This document shows positions 35,668 to 45,222 of a stretch of 64,000 nucleotides of DNA, one piece after another. Every line of letters starts with the position of its first letter. The stretch's first letter is position 1. Source of the stretch: G965262015 sp965262015 (lineage in GTDB: Bacteria; Spirochaetota; Leptospiria; Turneriellales; CBDBES01). The DNA is taken from NCBI GenBank assembly GCA_965262015.1, contig OZ253494.1, positions 1,178,001 through 1,242,000 of the forward strand, read 5' to 3'. Made by a program: the position numbers and the translations under genes. The notes beneath the pieces are model-generated. The model did not search any database. It was not told the DNA's origin and saw nothing but the letters and a program-made list of their open reading frames with translations.

Positions 35668-36894
35668 ATGGATTTATTATTAACTTTACTTTCTGTTCTT
35701 CTTGGATGTGCACTTTTATATGTGGTTTTATCCTATCGGATTGTGTCAATTATTGATAACCACTTTAAAAATTATTATAGCAACCAAGTGCGTAATGATA
35801 TGCGTGAATTTTACCATGAGATGGAAAGCTATATTGCTATTTTTGATAATAAAATTAAATCATTTAAGGTACTAATAGCAAGGCAAGAGAAAATAACAAA
35901 ACATTGGGATCAGTTACTTAAAAAAAAAGCTAATAGAGATACATTAGAATATAGCAGTACAACAGATCTCATGCCCGATTCTATACAGTTCCCAGATGAC
36001 AATGAGCATAAGGATTTTTTAGCAGACCTCTTCAATCGAATGAAGCAAGAAAAAAATAGTTTGGATAAGACCAAAAATTCTCAGAAAAACAACACAGAAA
36101 AGCAACAGGTAGATTACGGTGCAACATTACAGGCCAACATAGGTTATAATCCTTCTACTGAAGAGACAGATGTCGACACTCAGGATAGAATTGCTGAAGA
36201 GATCTTAAATTCATGGGGAACTAAAGATGAGACTAATTTAAGTACTAACCAAATACCAAGACACACCTCGAACAACAACACCTCTCAACTCAGTTCACGG
36301 GATGCTTTAAGAGATATTTTACATAATTCCCTCCTAACACAAACAACAGATACAGACATTAAACCAAATATGAAGGATGTAGCGATGAGAGCCTTAGCAA
36401 CATTTGGTGCCTCTGTAAGGAAAATATTCTATGATAATAGTAAAGATACAACTTTAGCCCCATCTCCAAATAAATTAGATACAACGGATATAAATGTGGA
36501 GAAGCAAACCGTATCAACAGCCCACAACCAATTTATAGATATGTTACAAAATGAAACCAAGCATGTGCCATATCGTTCACAAGACACAGTTACTACTCCT
36601 TACCCTGTATCTAAGCCTAATAAAGGAATTTATGACTTAACCAAGGATAAGCAATCACCTAAACATAAAGAAGCACAGGAATTTAAAGATAAAAAGAATG
36701 AATCTGTCATCAATAACCCATTAGGCACAGACGCATTATTATTATTTATTGAAGATTTAAAGGATTACTCTAAACGTCCAAAGTCCTTGCAGGCACTATT
36801 GCATTATGGCTATGATCTTCATACTTTAATGGATATGTCTGGTATACCTTATAGTGATTTACAGGCTACACAGAGGATTTACAATTTAAAATAG
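35668..36894 (+). CDS. membrane-anchored protein with disordered middle, unknown function
   Basis: A 408-aa protein with one N-terminal membrane anchor (about residues 4-24), a short helical region with 'DMREFYHEMESYIAIFDNKI' (read as 'REFYHEMESY' and 'FDNKIKSF'), then about 240 residues that are polar, Thr/Asn/Asp/Lys-rich and probably disordered. A conserved-looking C-terminal domain follows ('LLLFIEDLKDYSKRPKSLQ' to 'ATQRIYNL', about 350-405). The N-terminal pattern resembles spirochaete proteins of unknown role that I recall next to metabolic or motility genes. It lies between sufT and pgk with gaps of 2 and 12 bases. I cannot assign a function. Confidence 0.6.
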   Translation: MDLLLTLLSVLLGCALLYVVLSYRIVSIIDNHFKNYYSNQVRNDMREFYHEMESYIAIFDNKIKSFKVLIARQEKITKHWDQLLKKKANRDTLEYSSTTDLMPDSIQFPDDNEHKDFLADLFNRMKQEKNSLDKTKNSQKNNTEKQQVDYGATLQANIGYNPSTEETDVDTQDRIAEEILNSWGTKDETNLSTNQIPRHTSNNNTSQLSSRDALRDILHNSLLTQTTDTDIKPNMKDVAMRALATFGASVRKIFYDNSKDTTLAPSPNKLDTTDINVEKQTVSTAHNQFIDMLQNETKHVPYRSQDTVTTPYPVSKPNKGIYDLTKDKQSPKHKEAQEFKDKKNESVINNPLGTDALLLFIEDLKDYSKRPKSLQALLHYGYDLHTLMDMSGIPYSDLQATQRIYNLK

Positions 36895-36906
36895 ATTAAT
36901 ATAAAT

Positions 36907-38115
36907 ATGTATAATAATATCAAATATCTATCTGATGTAGACGTGAGAGGGAAAACGGTATTAGTTAGAGTAGACTTTAATGTACCTCTCGATGGTAAGG
37001 AAGGCTATGTTACAGAAGGGACTAGGATTGTGGAGTCTCTGATTACACTAGATTATCTATTATCTAGACAAACTAAAATTATATTACTTTCTCATTTAGG
37101 AAGGCCAAAAAAGTACTTGGATAAATTTACTTCTATGCAAATCATTGTAAAGAAGTTACAGTCTTTACGGTCAGATATAGACTTGCATTTTATTGGTGAT
37201 ATTCTAAGCGATGAGGGACGGAAACGTATTTCAGAGATTCATTATGGTCAAATATTTATAGCAGAGAATATTCGTTACTATCAGGAAGAAACCTCGACAG
37301 AACCCCAAGTTCGTCAGCAGTTTGCAAAACGCCTTGCCCAGTGTGCTGATATTTTTGTTAATGATGCTTTTGGTGTATTACATCGTGAGCATGCCTCGAT
37401 TGATAGTATCCCACAGTTTTTACCTTCATGTGCGGGTTTGTTGGTAGAGAAAGAACTATATATATTTACTAAACTTGAACAAACCATAAAAAGACCCTAT
37501 GTAGCTGTAATCGGAGGCTCTAAGATCTCTACAAAATTGAAGGCATTACAAAATTTACTTAAGCATGTAGATGCAATTTTAGTAGGTGGTGCTATGGCCT
37601 ATACCTTTATGCACGCTCGTTTAATTAATATAGGTAACTCAAAATATGAAGCTGACTACCTTTCTCATGCATCTCATATTTTAGATACTGCTACTTACCG
37701 TCAGAGATCTGTGCATTTACCAGTAGATCATATTATCACACGTGATTTAGGGGCTAGTAAGCATAAGACAGTACCTTTGAATATTTTGGATGGATGGATT
37801 GGTGCAGATATTGGTCCTAAAACGATTAAACGGTATAAAAAAATTATACAAAAAGCTAATACTATTTTTTGGAATGGCCCCATGGGTGTTTTTGAAAATC
37901 CTGCTTATGCGAAGGGCACTTCACAGATCGCAAAATGTATTGCAAAATCCCACGGCACCACAGTCATTGGTGGCGGTGATACTTTATTCGCTGCCCAAAA
38001 AAACCAAATTATAAACCAAGTAACACATATCTCTACGGGAGGGGGAGCTTCCTTAAAATTAATTGAAGGTGCTAAGTTACCTGGTTTACAGGCTCTAGTT
38101 GAAGTTAGCGAATGA
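36907..38115 (+). CDS. pgk: phosphoglycerate kinase
   Basis: Glycolytic and gluconeogenic kinase that makes ATP from 1,3-bisphosphoglycerate. The 402-aa protein has 'VLVRVDFNVPL' and 'LLSHLGRPK' in the N-domain, 'VNDAFGVLHREHASI', 'VAVIGGSKISTKL' at the hinge, and the nucleotide-binding 'FWNGPMGVFE' and 'VIGGGDT' plus 'STGGGASLKLIEG' in the C-domain. Length is normal. It is preceded by the unknown membrane protein (12-base gap) and its stop overlaps the start of the DUF445 gene by four bases. No gap is nearby. Confidence 0.97.
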   Translation: MYNNIKYLSDVDVRGKTVLVRVDFNVPLDGKEGYVTEGTRIVESLITLDYLLSRQTKIILLSHLGRPKKYLDKFTSMQIIVKKLQSLRSDIDLHFIGDILSDEGRKRISEIHYGQIFIAENIRYYQEETSTEPQVRQQFAKRLAQCADIFVNDAFGVLHREHASIDSIPQFLPSCAGLLVEKELYIFTKLEQTIKRPYVAVIGGSKISTKLKALQNLLKHVDAILVGGAMAYTFMHARLINIGNSKYEADYLSHASHILDTATYRQRSVHLPVDHIITRDLGASKHKTVPLNILDGWIGADIGPKTIKRYKKIIQKANTIFWNGPMGVFENPAYAKGTSQIAKCIAKSHGTTVIGGGDTLFAAQKNQIINQVTHISTGGGASLKLIEGAKLPGLQALVEVSE

Positions 38116-39329
38116 TAGATTCTTCTCTTAATGTTTTAGTTTATATTCTTATGCCCATTAGCTATGCTGTGGTTGGATGGTTTACAAATATACTCGCATT
38201 AAAAATGACATTTTATCCCCTACGTTTTGTAGGGATACCACCGTATCTAGGCTGGCAGGGTATTGTCCCCCGAAAAGCTAAAAAGATGGCTTCTCACGCC
38301 GTCAAGATGATAACCACACGCTTAATAAATATACATGAGGTTATTGGTAAGATTGATCCCATTAAGGTAGAGGAAGCCTTACACTTAGTTATGTCCACCA
38401 CTATTCAAGATATATTGCATAACATCCTAGATGAAGTCAACCAAAACCTATCCTCTTTGGTACCACACAAAATAAAAAAACAAATTTTAGAATCTTTGCA
38501 AAAGGATGCTAATCAAACTTTGCATCATATTGTGAATGACTTTAAGAATAATGTTGATACATTTTTTGATTTAGAGAATATGGTAGTTAGATATCTATCT
38601 GGTGATAATGTTAAACTTATGGTTGAAATGTTTGAAACAGTTGGCTGGAAAGAATTTCAATTTATCAAGTATTCTGGTTTTATTTTTGGTTTACTTTTGG
38701 GTATGATCCAGGCAGTGTTGTGGCTCGTTTATCCTATTTGGTGGACTATTCCATTACAAGGCTGTTGTGTTGGTTATTTTACCAATGACATGGCACTAAG
38801 AATGATTTTTAGGCCACTGGAAGAAAAAATATACTTTGGCTTTATTCGATATCAAGGACTCTTTCTAAAAAGAAAGAAAGAAGTTTGCAGAAGTTATGCC
38901 TCTTTAATTTCTCGGGAGATATTAACAGGTAAAAATATTTTAGTAGAAATTTTATATGGCTATTCTTCCCAAAAAATAACTGAGCTTATACATGATACGG
39001 TGACGAATGCTATCAACCAAAGTACCGAAAAAATAGGTTCGTTGGCTAGTTTGATCTCTGAACAGAAATTTGAGTCAGCTAAGAAATATAGTATTTCTCG
39101 CATGATGGATATGTTGCCTGATACAATCCAGCAATTAGAGTCTTACCTAGATGATGTTCTTTGTATAGAAGAAACCATTGCTACTAAAATGGAACAATTA
39201 TCCAACGAAGAATTTGAATCAATCCTACGTTCAGGCTTCCAGGAGGATGAACTTTTATTACTTTTAGTTGGTGGTTTTATTGGTGGCTGTGTAGGTTTGT
39301 TGCAAGTGCTCTATCTAATAGGTAGATGA
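38112..39329 (+). CDS. DUF445 family membrane protein
   Basis: A 405-aa protein with the DUF445 layout: N-terminal membrane segment with 'GWFTNILALKMTFYPL' (about 17-35), 'LGWQGIVPRKAKKMA', a second half repeat 'GCCVGYFTNDMALRMIFRPLEE' (read as 'FTNDMALRMIFRPL') after a membrane segment near 190-215, and a final membrane helix at the C-terminus. The two 'TN-x-x-A-L/M' blocks show an internal duplication that is typical of the family. The role is unknown. It overlaps pgk by four bases, so it is part of the suf-pgk run. Confidence 0.85.
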   Translation: MIDSSLNVLVYILMPISYAVVGWFTNILALKMTFYPLRFVGIPPYLGWQGIVPRKAKKMASHAVKMITTRLINIHEVIGKIDPIKVEEALHLVMSTTIQDILHNILDEVNQNLSSLVPHKIKKQILESLQKDANQTLHHIVNDFKNNVDTFFDLENMVVRYLSGDNVKLMVEMFETVGWKEFQFIKYSGFIFGLLLGMIQAVLWLVYPIWWTIPLQGCCVGYFTNDMALRMIFRPLEEKIYFGFIRYQGLFLKRKKEVCRSYASLISREILTGKNILVEILYGYSSQKITELIHDTVTNAINQSTEKIGSLASLISEQKFESAKKYSISRMMDMLPDTIQQLESYLDDVLCIEETIATKMEQLSNEEFESILRSGFQEDELLLLLVGGFIGGCVGLLQVLYLIGR

Positions 39330-39341
39330 TATGATCCCAGT

Positions 39342-40226
39342 TTAAAACTGATTATAGTGGTATGAACCATTGCTAGACGGACCAGTATAACCCCCTACTA
39401 TCCAGTGGATGGTAGAATTTTTTTCTGGATTTTTGATTACTAAGTAATGCAATCCTGAATAAATATGCTCAAAACTATACTTATTATTGAGTAGCCACCG
39501 TGAGCCATTAAATTGCAAAAAATCACATGTGAATTCATGCACCAGCTTATCGTTTTCTTTTACTTTCATAAAGTAAATACCCCATCTATTGGTTACTTGA
39601 TTACCTTGATCACTAAAACGCATATATAAAGATAAGCTTTGAGGTATTCTATTTTGTTGATCCTGATGGTATGACTCTCTATTATTTTGCGTATCATGCT
39701 TTTTTGTGATCATTCGAGTATGTATAGGAGGGCGTTTATCTTCAAGTAAATCTTTAGGATAGGTTAGAAGAGGATTTTGGAACTGATTGGTTTGGGGATT
39801 AAAAAAGAAAAAATGTAAGTGTGCACCTCCAGAATGTCCAGTTTTACCAGATAAACCAATTTTGTCATTTTTTTTGATATAGCTAGCAGCATCATGGGGC
39901 AAAGTTACTTGGTTGAGATGCATATATCCACTCCAGAATTTTTTATTATGCTGGATAATAACGGTTTTACCTCCACCTGGAATGGGTTCATTAAGTCTAT
40001 GTTGATTGCTCTGTATCCATATTATTTTTCCTGCCTGAACAGAAAAAACCCTTATATTCTCACCAGGTATGTCCAAACCATTATGAAAGTGGTCTACCCT
40101 AGATTCTCCAAAGGTTGAGCTAATAGTAACCTTATGTTTTTCTGATACCACAGTTGGCCAGCTGGGACCTGAAGCATAGGCATGGGTAGCCAACAGGACC
40201 AGGAAAATAATTGTATAGTAAGGCAA
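39342..40226 (-). CDS. secreted M23-family peptidase (LytM-like)
   Basis: A 294-aa protein with a signal peptide ending near 'THAYASGPSWP'. The M23 zinc site is read from 'HFHNGLDIPG' (His and Asp ligands, about 46-52) and 'GHSGGAHLHF' (about 130-139). Such enzymes cut peptide cross-links in peptidoglycan, or activate amidases when a metal ligand is lost; here the expected ligands are present. The last 110 residues are unassigned. The start is a TTG, nine bases after the MaoC stop, so co-translation with that gene is likely. It converges on the DUF445 gene with 12 bases between them. Confidence 0.85.
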   Translation of the reverse strand: MPYYTIIFLVLLATHAYASGPSWPTVVSEKHKVTISSTFGESRVDHFHNGLDIPGENIRVFSVQAGKIIWIQSNQHRLNEPIPGGGKTVIIQHNKKFWSGYMHLNQVTLPHDAASYIKKNDKIGLSGKTGHSGGAHLHFFFFNPQTNQFQNPLLTYPKDLLEDKRPPIHTRMITKKHDTQNNRESYHQDQQNRIPQSLSLYMRFSDQGNQVTNRWGIYFMKVKENDKLVHEFTCDFLQFNGSRWLLNNKYSFEHIYSGLHYLVIKNPEKNSTIHWIVGGYTGPSSNGSYHYNQF

Positions 40227-40235
40227 ACTAATGAA

Positions 40236-40700
40236 TTATATTTGCAGAAGAAAAATAATATCTGCCGTACACACTGGCTTATCATTACCTTTAACTTCAA
40301 AAGTAACACCCAAGGTAATTTGTACCATCCTACGCAGGTCTCTTACCTTAGCCATAGCAATTTTCATACGCAATTCACTGTCTACTATAACCGGATTAAG
40401 AAAACGTAGGTTATCTACTCCATAGTTCACGACCATTTTAGCTTGTTCTATATCTACAACTCCAGACATTAAGTAAGGTAATAATGACAAGGTTAAGTAG
40501 CCATGTGCAATCGTTTTTTTAAATGGGGATTCTTTTGCACAACGTTCTACATCAATATGTATCCATTGAAAATCCTTTGTTGTCTCAGCAAATTTGGTAA
40601 TCATCTCTTGATCTACCACAATATATTCTGAAATACCAACTTCTTTACCTACCATTTCTTTCATAGTCTCTACACTATCAAATTTAACTCTTTCAGACAT
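40236..40700 (-). CDS. MaoC-like (R)-specific enoyl-CoA hydratase family protein
   Basis: A 154-aa hot-dog fold protein with the hydratase-2 signature: 'FAETTKDFQWIHID' (catalytic Asp and His near residues 43-48) and 'IAHGYLTLSLLPYLM', followed by 'VNYGVDNLRFLNPV'. The family hydrates trans-2-enoyl-CoA to (R)-3-hydroxyacyl-CoA, often feeding fatty-acid turnover or polyester synthesis. The single-domain length fits PhaJ/NodN-type proteins. AGGAGG precedes the ATG. No polyester synthase is in the window, so the substrate is open. Confidence 0.85.
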   Translation of the reverse strand: MSERVKFDSVETMKEMVGKEVGISEYIVVDQEMITKFAETTKDFQWIHIDVERCAKESPFKKTIAHGYLTLSLLPYLMSGVVDIEQAKMVVNYGVDNLRFLNPVIVDSELRMKIAMAKVRDLRRMVQITLGVTFEVKGNDKPVCTADIIFLLQI

Positions 40701-40868
40701 ACATCCTCCTCAAATATATTGTACTAGTTGTAATAGTATCAGACACACTGTAGAATTATAACATGGACTGTCAGTATTTTTATGAACATTAAGTGTGGGA
40801 TACTTATAAAAAAATATATTTCACACTATATTATGTCGATACATTACATAAGGAATTGTTTATAAGTT

Positions 40869-41156
40869 ATGTTAAATTGGCATGTAGTATCTAGTATCTT
40901 TGTATATGTTGTAATTAGCCTCTTGATGGGTTCTTTTTTTCATTATATTTTGAAAAAAAATATTATTGGGGGTGTGCTTGGGGGCATTTTCCTCTCTTTC
41001 ATTGGTGCCGTTCTAGCAAATTTTTTTATTGGTGATGTCTTTCTTAAAGTTATAACATTTATGGAAAATGGGTTGGCAATTTCAAAAGTACATGTATTGT
41101 CGGGGCTATGTGGTGGATATTTAATGTTATATATGTTTGATAGAATGAATCATTAA
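40869..41156 (+). CDS. small membrane protein, possibly GlsB/YeaQ-like
   Basis: A 95-aa hydrophobic protein with three membrane segments (about 8-26, 33-54, 75-90). The glycine-rich 'IIGGVLGGIFLSFIGAVLANF' (read as 'GGVLGGIFLSFIGAVLA') in the second segment resembles the GlsB/YeaQ/YmgE transglycosylase-associated family, whose role is not known. It is alone on the plus strand; its end overlaps the convergent OppC-like gene by four bases. The family call is tentative, but the reading frame and hydrophobic pattern are convincing. Confidence 0.55.
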   Translation: MLNWHVVSSIFVYVVISLLMGSFFHYILKKNIIGGVLGGIFLSFIGAVLANFFIGDVFLKVITFMENGLAISKVHVLSGLCGGYLMLYMFDRMNH

Positions 41157-42460
41157 TGGGGGCCGTCTGTTCTTGTATGATTAAGTTTTGGATCCAGCGT
41201 ATTATTAATAGCATCTCCCAGTAAATTTACTGTTAACACTAATAATAACATAAAGATAAAAGCACTGAATAAATTCCACCAAATTGCAGGAGTTCGGGCT
41301 AATTCGAATCTAGCTTGTGTAATCATATTACCCCAAGAGAAAGTGGTAGGGTCAATTCCAATACCAACATATGTTAATATTGCCTCGGAAAGTATAATAT
41401 TGCTAAAACGCAGAGTTGAAATAATAAAAACAATATGTAATACATTGGGTAGTATATGTCTCAAGATAATTCTGGTATGAGAAAGTCCAATTACCACTCC
41501 TGCCTCAATATAGTTCATCTGTTTGATTTTTAAAGTTTCAGCTCGTATTAAACGACATAGATTAGTCCATGATGTAATGCCCATGACACAACAGAGATAT
41601 ACCATCCTTTGATCTGCGGCTTCTAAGCTATCAGTGCTGTGGTGTATTGTAGTAACTACCAACATAGCGGCAGCAATAAGCAAAATATTGGGTATAGACT
41701 CTAAAGTGGTATAGATAAATTGTATGATATCATCTATAATACCTTGAAAATATCCTGCTACTATACCTAAGATTACAGCAAGTGGTATGACAATTATTAT
41801 GGTCATACTACCAATAACAAATGCAGTACGAATCGATTTGAGAGATTTATATAGTACGTCGTATCCTGATTTATCTGTACCAAGTATATGGTACTGTCCA
41901 TAAAATATACACAATGCCATGAATATGACAAGAGGAAAAATACTAAGTAAAATTTGGTTTTTATATCGACTATATTTACCCATTAGGTATAAGAGCATGA
42001 GTATTCCACCTATCATCATAGCAGACAGAATTAGTGCTTTTAAACTAGATAATATAATATCATTAATATGATTTTCATGTATACCTACGTGTTTACCTCC
42101 ATATTTAAGTCTAACGTGATCATAAACCATTTTTTTATTTTTCAATACTGTTGTTTTGGTATGACTATAAATGGAAAACGGGGCAGAATAGGTATCTTCG
42201 ATTTGATTAGATAGCGAGGGTAAGGTTTTATCCAGAAGACTGATGGAAGTATAATTATCACTAGAACGGATACGAATACTATCCAACAATGCAATAACAA
42301 AGTATATTACTATAATAATGCTACTAATTACTGTAAAACGCTGTCGAAAAATATTGTGCCAGAATTGTTTTAACTGCTTATTTATGGTGCTTTTCAAGAC
42401 GATATAGAAGAACAGTGCACCCATAATGAAGATAAAATAATCAGTTATTAATATTACCAT
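41153..42460 (-). CDS. oligopeptide ABC transporter permease (OppC/DppC type)
   Basis: A 435-aa inner-membrane permease. The N-terminus resembles the OppC family N-domain ('KQFWHNIFRQRFTVISSII'). An unusually long periplasmic segment follows (about 62-130), and the C-terminal 260 residues hold five membrane helices with the ATPase-contact loop 'EAGVVIGLSHTRIILRHILPN' (read as 'IGLSHTRIILRHILPN'). It is longer than ordinary OppC (about 300) because of the extra N-terminal part. Its natural partner here is the fused ATPase at 29507, though the two are 10 kb apart. No permease B or solute-binding protein is adjacent. Confidence 0.82.
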   Translation of the reverse strand: MVILITDYFIFIMGALFFYIVLKSTINKQLKQFWHNIFRQRFTVISSIIIVIYFVIALLDSIRIRSSDNYTSISLLDKTLPSLSNQIEDTYSAPFSIYSHTKTTVLKNKKMVYDHVRLKYGGKHVGIHENHINDIILSSLKALILSAMMIGGILMLLYLMGKYSRYKNQILLSIFPLVIFMALCIFYGQYHILGTDKSGYDVLYKSLKSIRTAFVIGSMTIIIVIPLAVILGIVAGYFQGIIDDIIQFIYTTLESIPNILLIAAAMLVVTTIHHSTDSLEAADQRMVYLCCVMGITSWTNLCRLIRAETLKIKQMNYIEAGVVIGLSHTRIILRHILPNVLHIVFIISTLRFSNIILSEAILTYVGIGIDPTTFSWGNMITQARFELARTPAIWWNLFSAFIFMLLLVLTVNLLGDAINNTLDPKLNHTRTDGPH

Positions 42461-42641
42461 GAGGAAAGAAGCTTATTACAGCGTGTATACATTATCCCCT
42501 ATTCCAACTCTCAAGGGGATTATACCACTATTTAGTGATTGTAACAGATGCTATCAAGCATATTTTACTTTATGTTTATTACTTAAAATAAGATTGACGC
42601 TGAATCTTATTATTAAGGGATAATGGGGTTACTCTTATTCT

Positions 42642-45167
42642 ATGTCTATGCTGCTTTCAGATCGTACAGTTAACCATACAAAAGCTAGTCATCACGAGAT
42701 TATATCTGCGGTTGGCCAGAAAACTCATACTTTGTTGTTACTTCATGAGGGAGAAGTCTTTATTTGCCTGCGTGATAAAGATAATAAACTAAGACGCTTA
42801 TATACGCTTCAAGCACCATCAACACTTGGTTCGATGTTCTTGAACAAAGATCAGGTTTATCAGTATTATATTATTGCTAATCATACGCCTGTTTTATCTT
42901 CCTTTGAAACTACACTAAGTAATTTACCCCTTATGCTAGGACAGCAGGCAAATATTGGTGTTATTTACTTAAAATCAATATATAAAGAAACCACTATGAT
43001 GTATAAAAAAGTATTACAGTTATACAATGTTTATAGCTGTATAGTAAAATATCTGAATGCTCTAAGTCTTGCTTATTCTAAAATTACACCTCTCATTTAT
43101 AGCCAGTTTATTGAGGGTAAACTTGTAGATGATCTTGATCCTATACAATTGAACGCTTGTAAACTATTAGAGAAGTATCTAGAGAATCATCACCTCTTGC
43201 CTGTTAAATTAACATTAGATTTTTTTAAAGAAGACTATATCCCCATACGAGATATCCAGATCAACACCAATTCTTCTGATCTTCGTGTTTTAAAAGAGAT
43301 ACAGAAGAATCTTACTATTCCTACCAACCAACTAGCGACTATATTACAGCAAGATTGTACTATAATTACTAAATGGAGTACCCAATTAATTCCTGCTTTT
43401 TATGGTAATCTACAACAGGTGCAACTCATCATGGATAAAATCGATCTTAAATTGCAAGATCTGTTGGATCATAAGACAGGTTGGTTAGCACGTTTTGTCA
43501 AAGATATTGAACAGATAGATAATGATCTTGGTCGAGATAATGTAATTGCTAGAGAAAATGCTGTTTGCATTGCTAAATTTATGTACAGTTTTATTAACAT
43601 GCTAGAGAAAGAGATGCATGAGTTATGGGATATTTCTTTAAAAAAACATATAACAAGGGATGCATGGGAGGCTTTACGGTGCTTTATTAATACACATGAA
43701 GAAGAGGTAAAAAAGAAAAAGGTAGGAGCAGACAAACAAGACGTTGATACTGTAACGGAAGAAAAAGCCCTACACTTTTTTAATAATTTTACTAAACGTA
43801 TTTTTGAGTATAGTGAGCTTCCTCTTGAAGAATGTGAAAAGTACAACATCCATATAAATCAACTTAAAGAGCTAGATAACTTTTCTGATCGTGGTGAGAA
43901 GTCTACCTATGCTCGTAAAGCAGTGAATCATGTTTTTTGGAAATTATATGAAATAGTTGCAGTAAAGCATTATAGTCAGCAGAATCAAAATTTGACAAGA
44001 GATTTATACTTATTTCTTAACTATGGTTTACTGGACACGGATATTATAGAAGTTAAAGATCTAGTATATCTATATAATTTAGATATCCAACCATCTTCAA
44101 ACGTAAATGGGCATATTCCCATTTATAGTGGGACAGAGTGGCTCCAAGCCATTTATAATGGGGAAGTAGATACTAGTATTAATGAATTAGGCCTTACTCT
44201 TTTTGAGATTCTTAAACAACAACATCAAAATAGAACATGGAAGAAAGCAACAGATATACCCCCAGATATTTTGAATCCTGTAGAAAAACTAAGATATGAA
44301 ATAAAGAATATAGTGGCTTCTAGTTCAAGATTAGTTGCGGAATCTCCATTAAATTACATAGCTATTTTAAATAAACATACTCTGCGAAGTACAATAGAAG
44401 AAACGTTGGTTACTAAACAGGCTCTTTCTGAACAGTTAGATAAATTACTTACTATTGATTTTAGTTGCTTTCATCGTGAAATTTTACATGAATTTGAAGA
44501 AACTGCCATTGGAAGAGAATTTATTCAAATTAAAGTGATACCTAATTTTATTTTTATGCCATCTTGTGGTACTAGAATACGTTGTTGGCAAGAGCGAGAA
44601 GGTAAGCATAAGCGTTCGCCTGGAAGAATGACAATACCTCATATCTCTAACGGCGATCTATTTAAAATGCTAATTGAGGGTATTGGTATTTATCGATGGG
44701 AGATGCTTAAGACAACGCTGGGCCTTGACTGGAATAACATTACAAAGTCATCTCTTACAGCAGACTATATAAATTATATACAGTTTTTTAAAAAGAATAA
44801 AGAGTTATCCAATGATGCTAAAGAAAAAGTAGCTCGTGAATTTTTACGATGTCGAGATGATAAATCTAGATTTGTTAATGACTATGAGAAATGGATTTTA
44901 TACGAATCAGCAGGTGTTAGTAGAATGAATAAAGTAGTGCGTTGGGTATTTATTAAACATGTTCCATTCCCTAAGGGAATACGAGATAAGTTGGTAAAAT
45001 TACCTATGTATGCTGAATTAGTTAGGAAATCTACGAATCGCCATCGACGAAAAGCCATGGAGTATGAACCTAGGCTTAGGAAATATGCAAAACATTGCCC
45101 CAATGTACCTCAAGAACTATCAGATACTTATAATTTTTATAATATGGAAAATAGTATCGAAACCTAA
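42642..45167 (+). CDS. large protein with cyclic-nucleotide-binding-like N-terminus
   Basis: An 841-aa protein without signal peptide or membrane segments. Residues 15-95 ('TLLLLHEGEVFICLRDKDN', then 'LGSMFLN') have the beta-roll spacing of a cNMP-binding domain, but the phosphate-binding 'GE-x-ALL..R' cassette is not complete, so ligand binding is doubtful. The rest is helical and polar, with a basic C-terminal region ('VRWVFIKHVPFPKG', 'STNRHRRKAMEYEPRLRKYAKHC'). I recall similarly built proteins in spirochaetes, with no known role. It stands alone, with 181 bases upstream and convergent ctp downstream. The function is unassigned. Confidence 0.55.
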   Translation: MSMLLSDRTVNHTKASHHEIISAVGQKTHTLLLLHEGEVFICLRDKDNKLRRLYTLQAPSTLGSMFLNKDQVYQYYIIANHTPVLSSFETTLSNLPLMLGQQANIGVIYLKSIYKETTMMYKKVLQLYNVYSCIVKYLNALSLAYSKITPLIYSQFIEGKLVDDLDPIQLNACKLLEKYLENHHLLPVKLTLDFFKEDYIPIRDIQINTNSSDLRVLKEIQKNLTIPTNQLATILQQDCTIITKWSTQLIPAFYGNLQQVQLIMDKIDLKLQDLLDHKTGWLARFVKDIEQIDNDLGRDNVIARENAVCIAKFMYSFINMLEKEMHELWDISLKKHITRDAWEALRCFINTHEEEVKKKKVGADKQDVDTVTEEKALHFFNNFTKRIFEYSELPLEECEKYNIHINQLKELDNFSDRGEKSTYARKAVNHVFWKLYEIVAVKHYSQQNQNLTRDLYLFLNYGLLDTDIIEVKDLVYLYNLDIQPSSNVNGHIPIYSGTEWLQAIYNGEVDTSINELGLTLFEILKQQHQNRTWKKATDIPPDILNPVEKLRYEIKNIVASSSRLVAESPLNYIAILNKHTLRSTIEETLVTKQALSEQLDKLLTIDFSCFHREILHEFEETAIGREFIQIKVIPNFIFMPSCGTRIRCWQEREGKHKRSPGRMTIPHISNGDLFKMLIEGIGIYRWEMLKTTLGLDWNNITKSSLTADYINYIQFFKKNKELSNDAKEKVAREFLRCRDDKSRFVNDYEKWILYESAGVSRMNKVVRWVFIKHVPFPKGIRDKLVKLPMYAELVRKSTNRHRRKAMEYEPRLRKYAKHCPNVPQELSDTYNFYNMENSIET

Positions 45168-45222
45168 AAAATTAGGATGCATAGGCTTTATAATCGTAAA
45201 TATTATTTTGAGATGTTATGGC

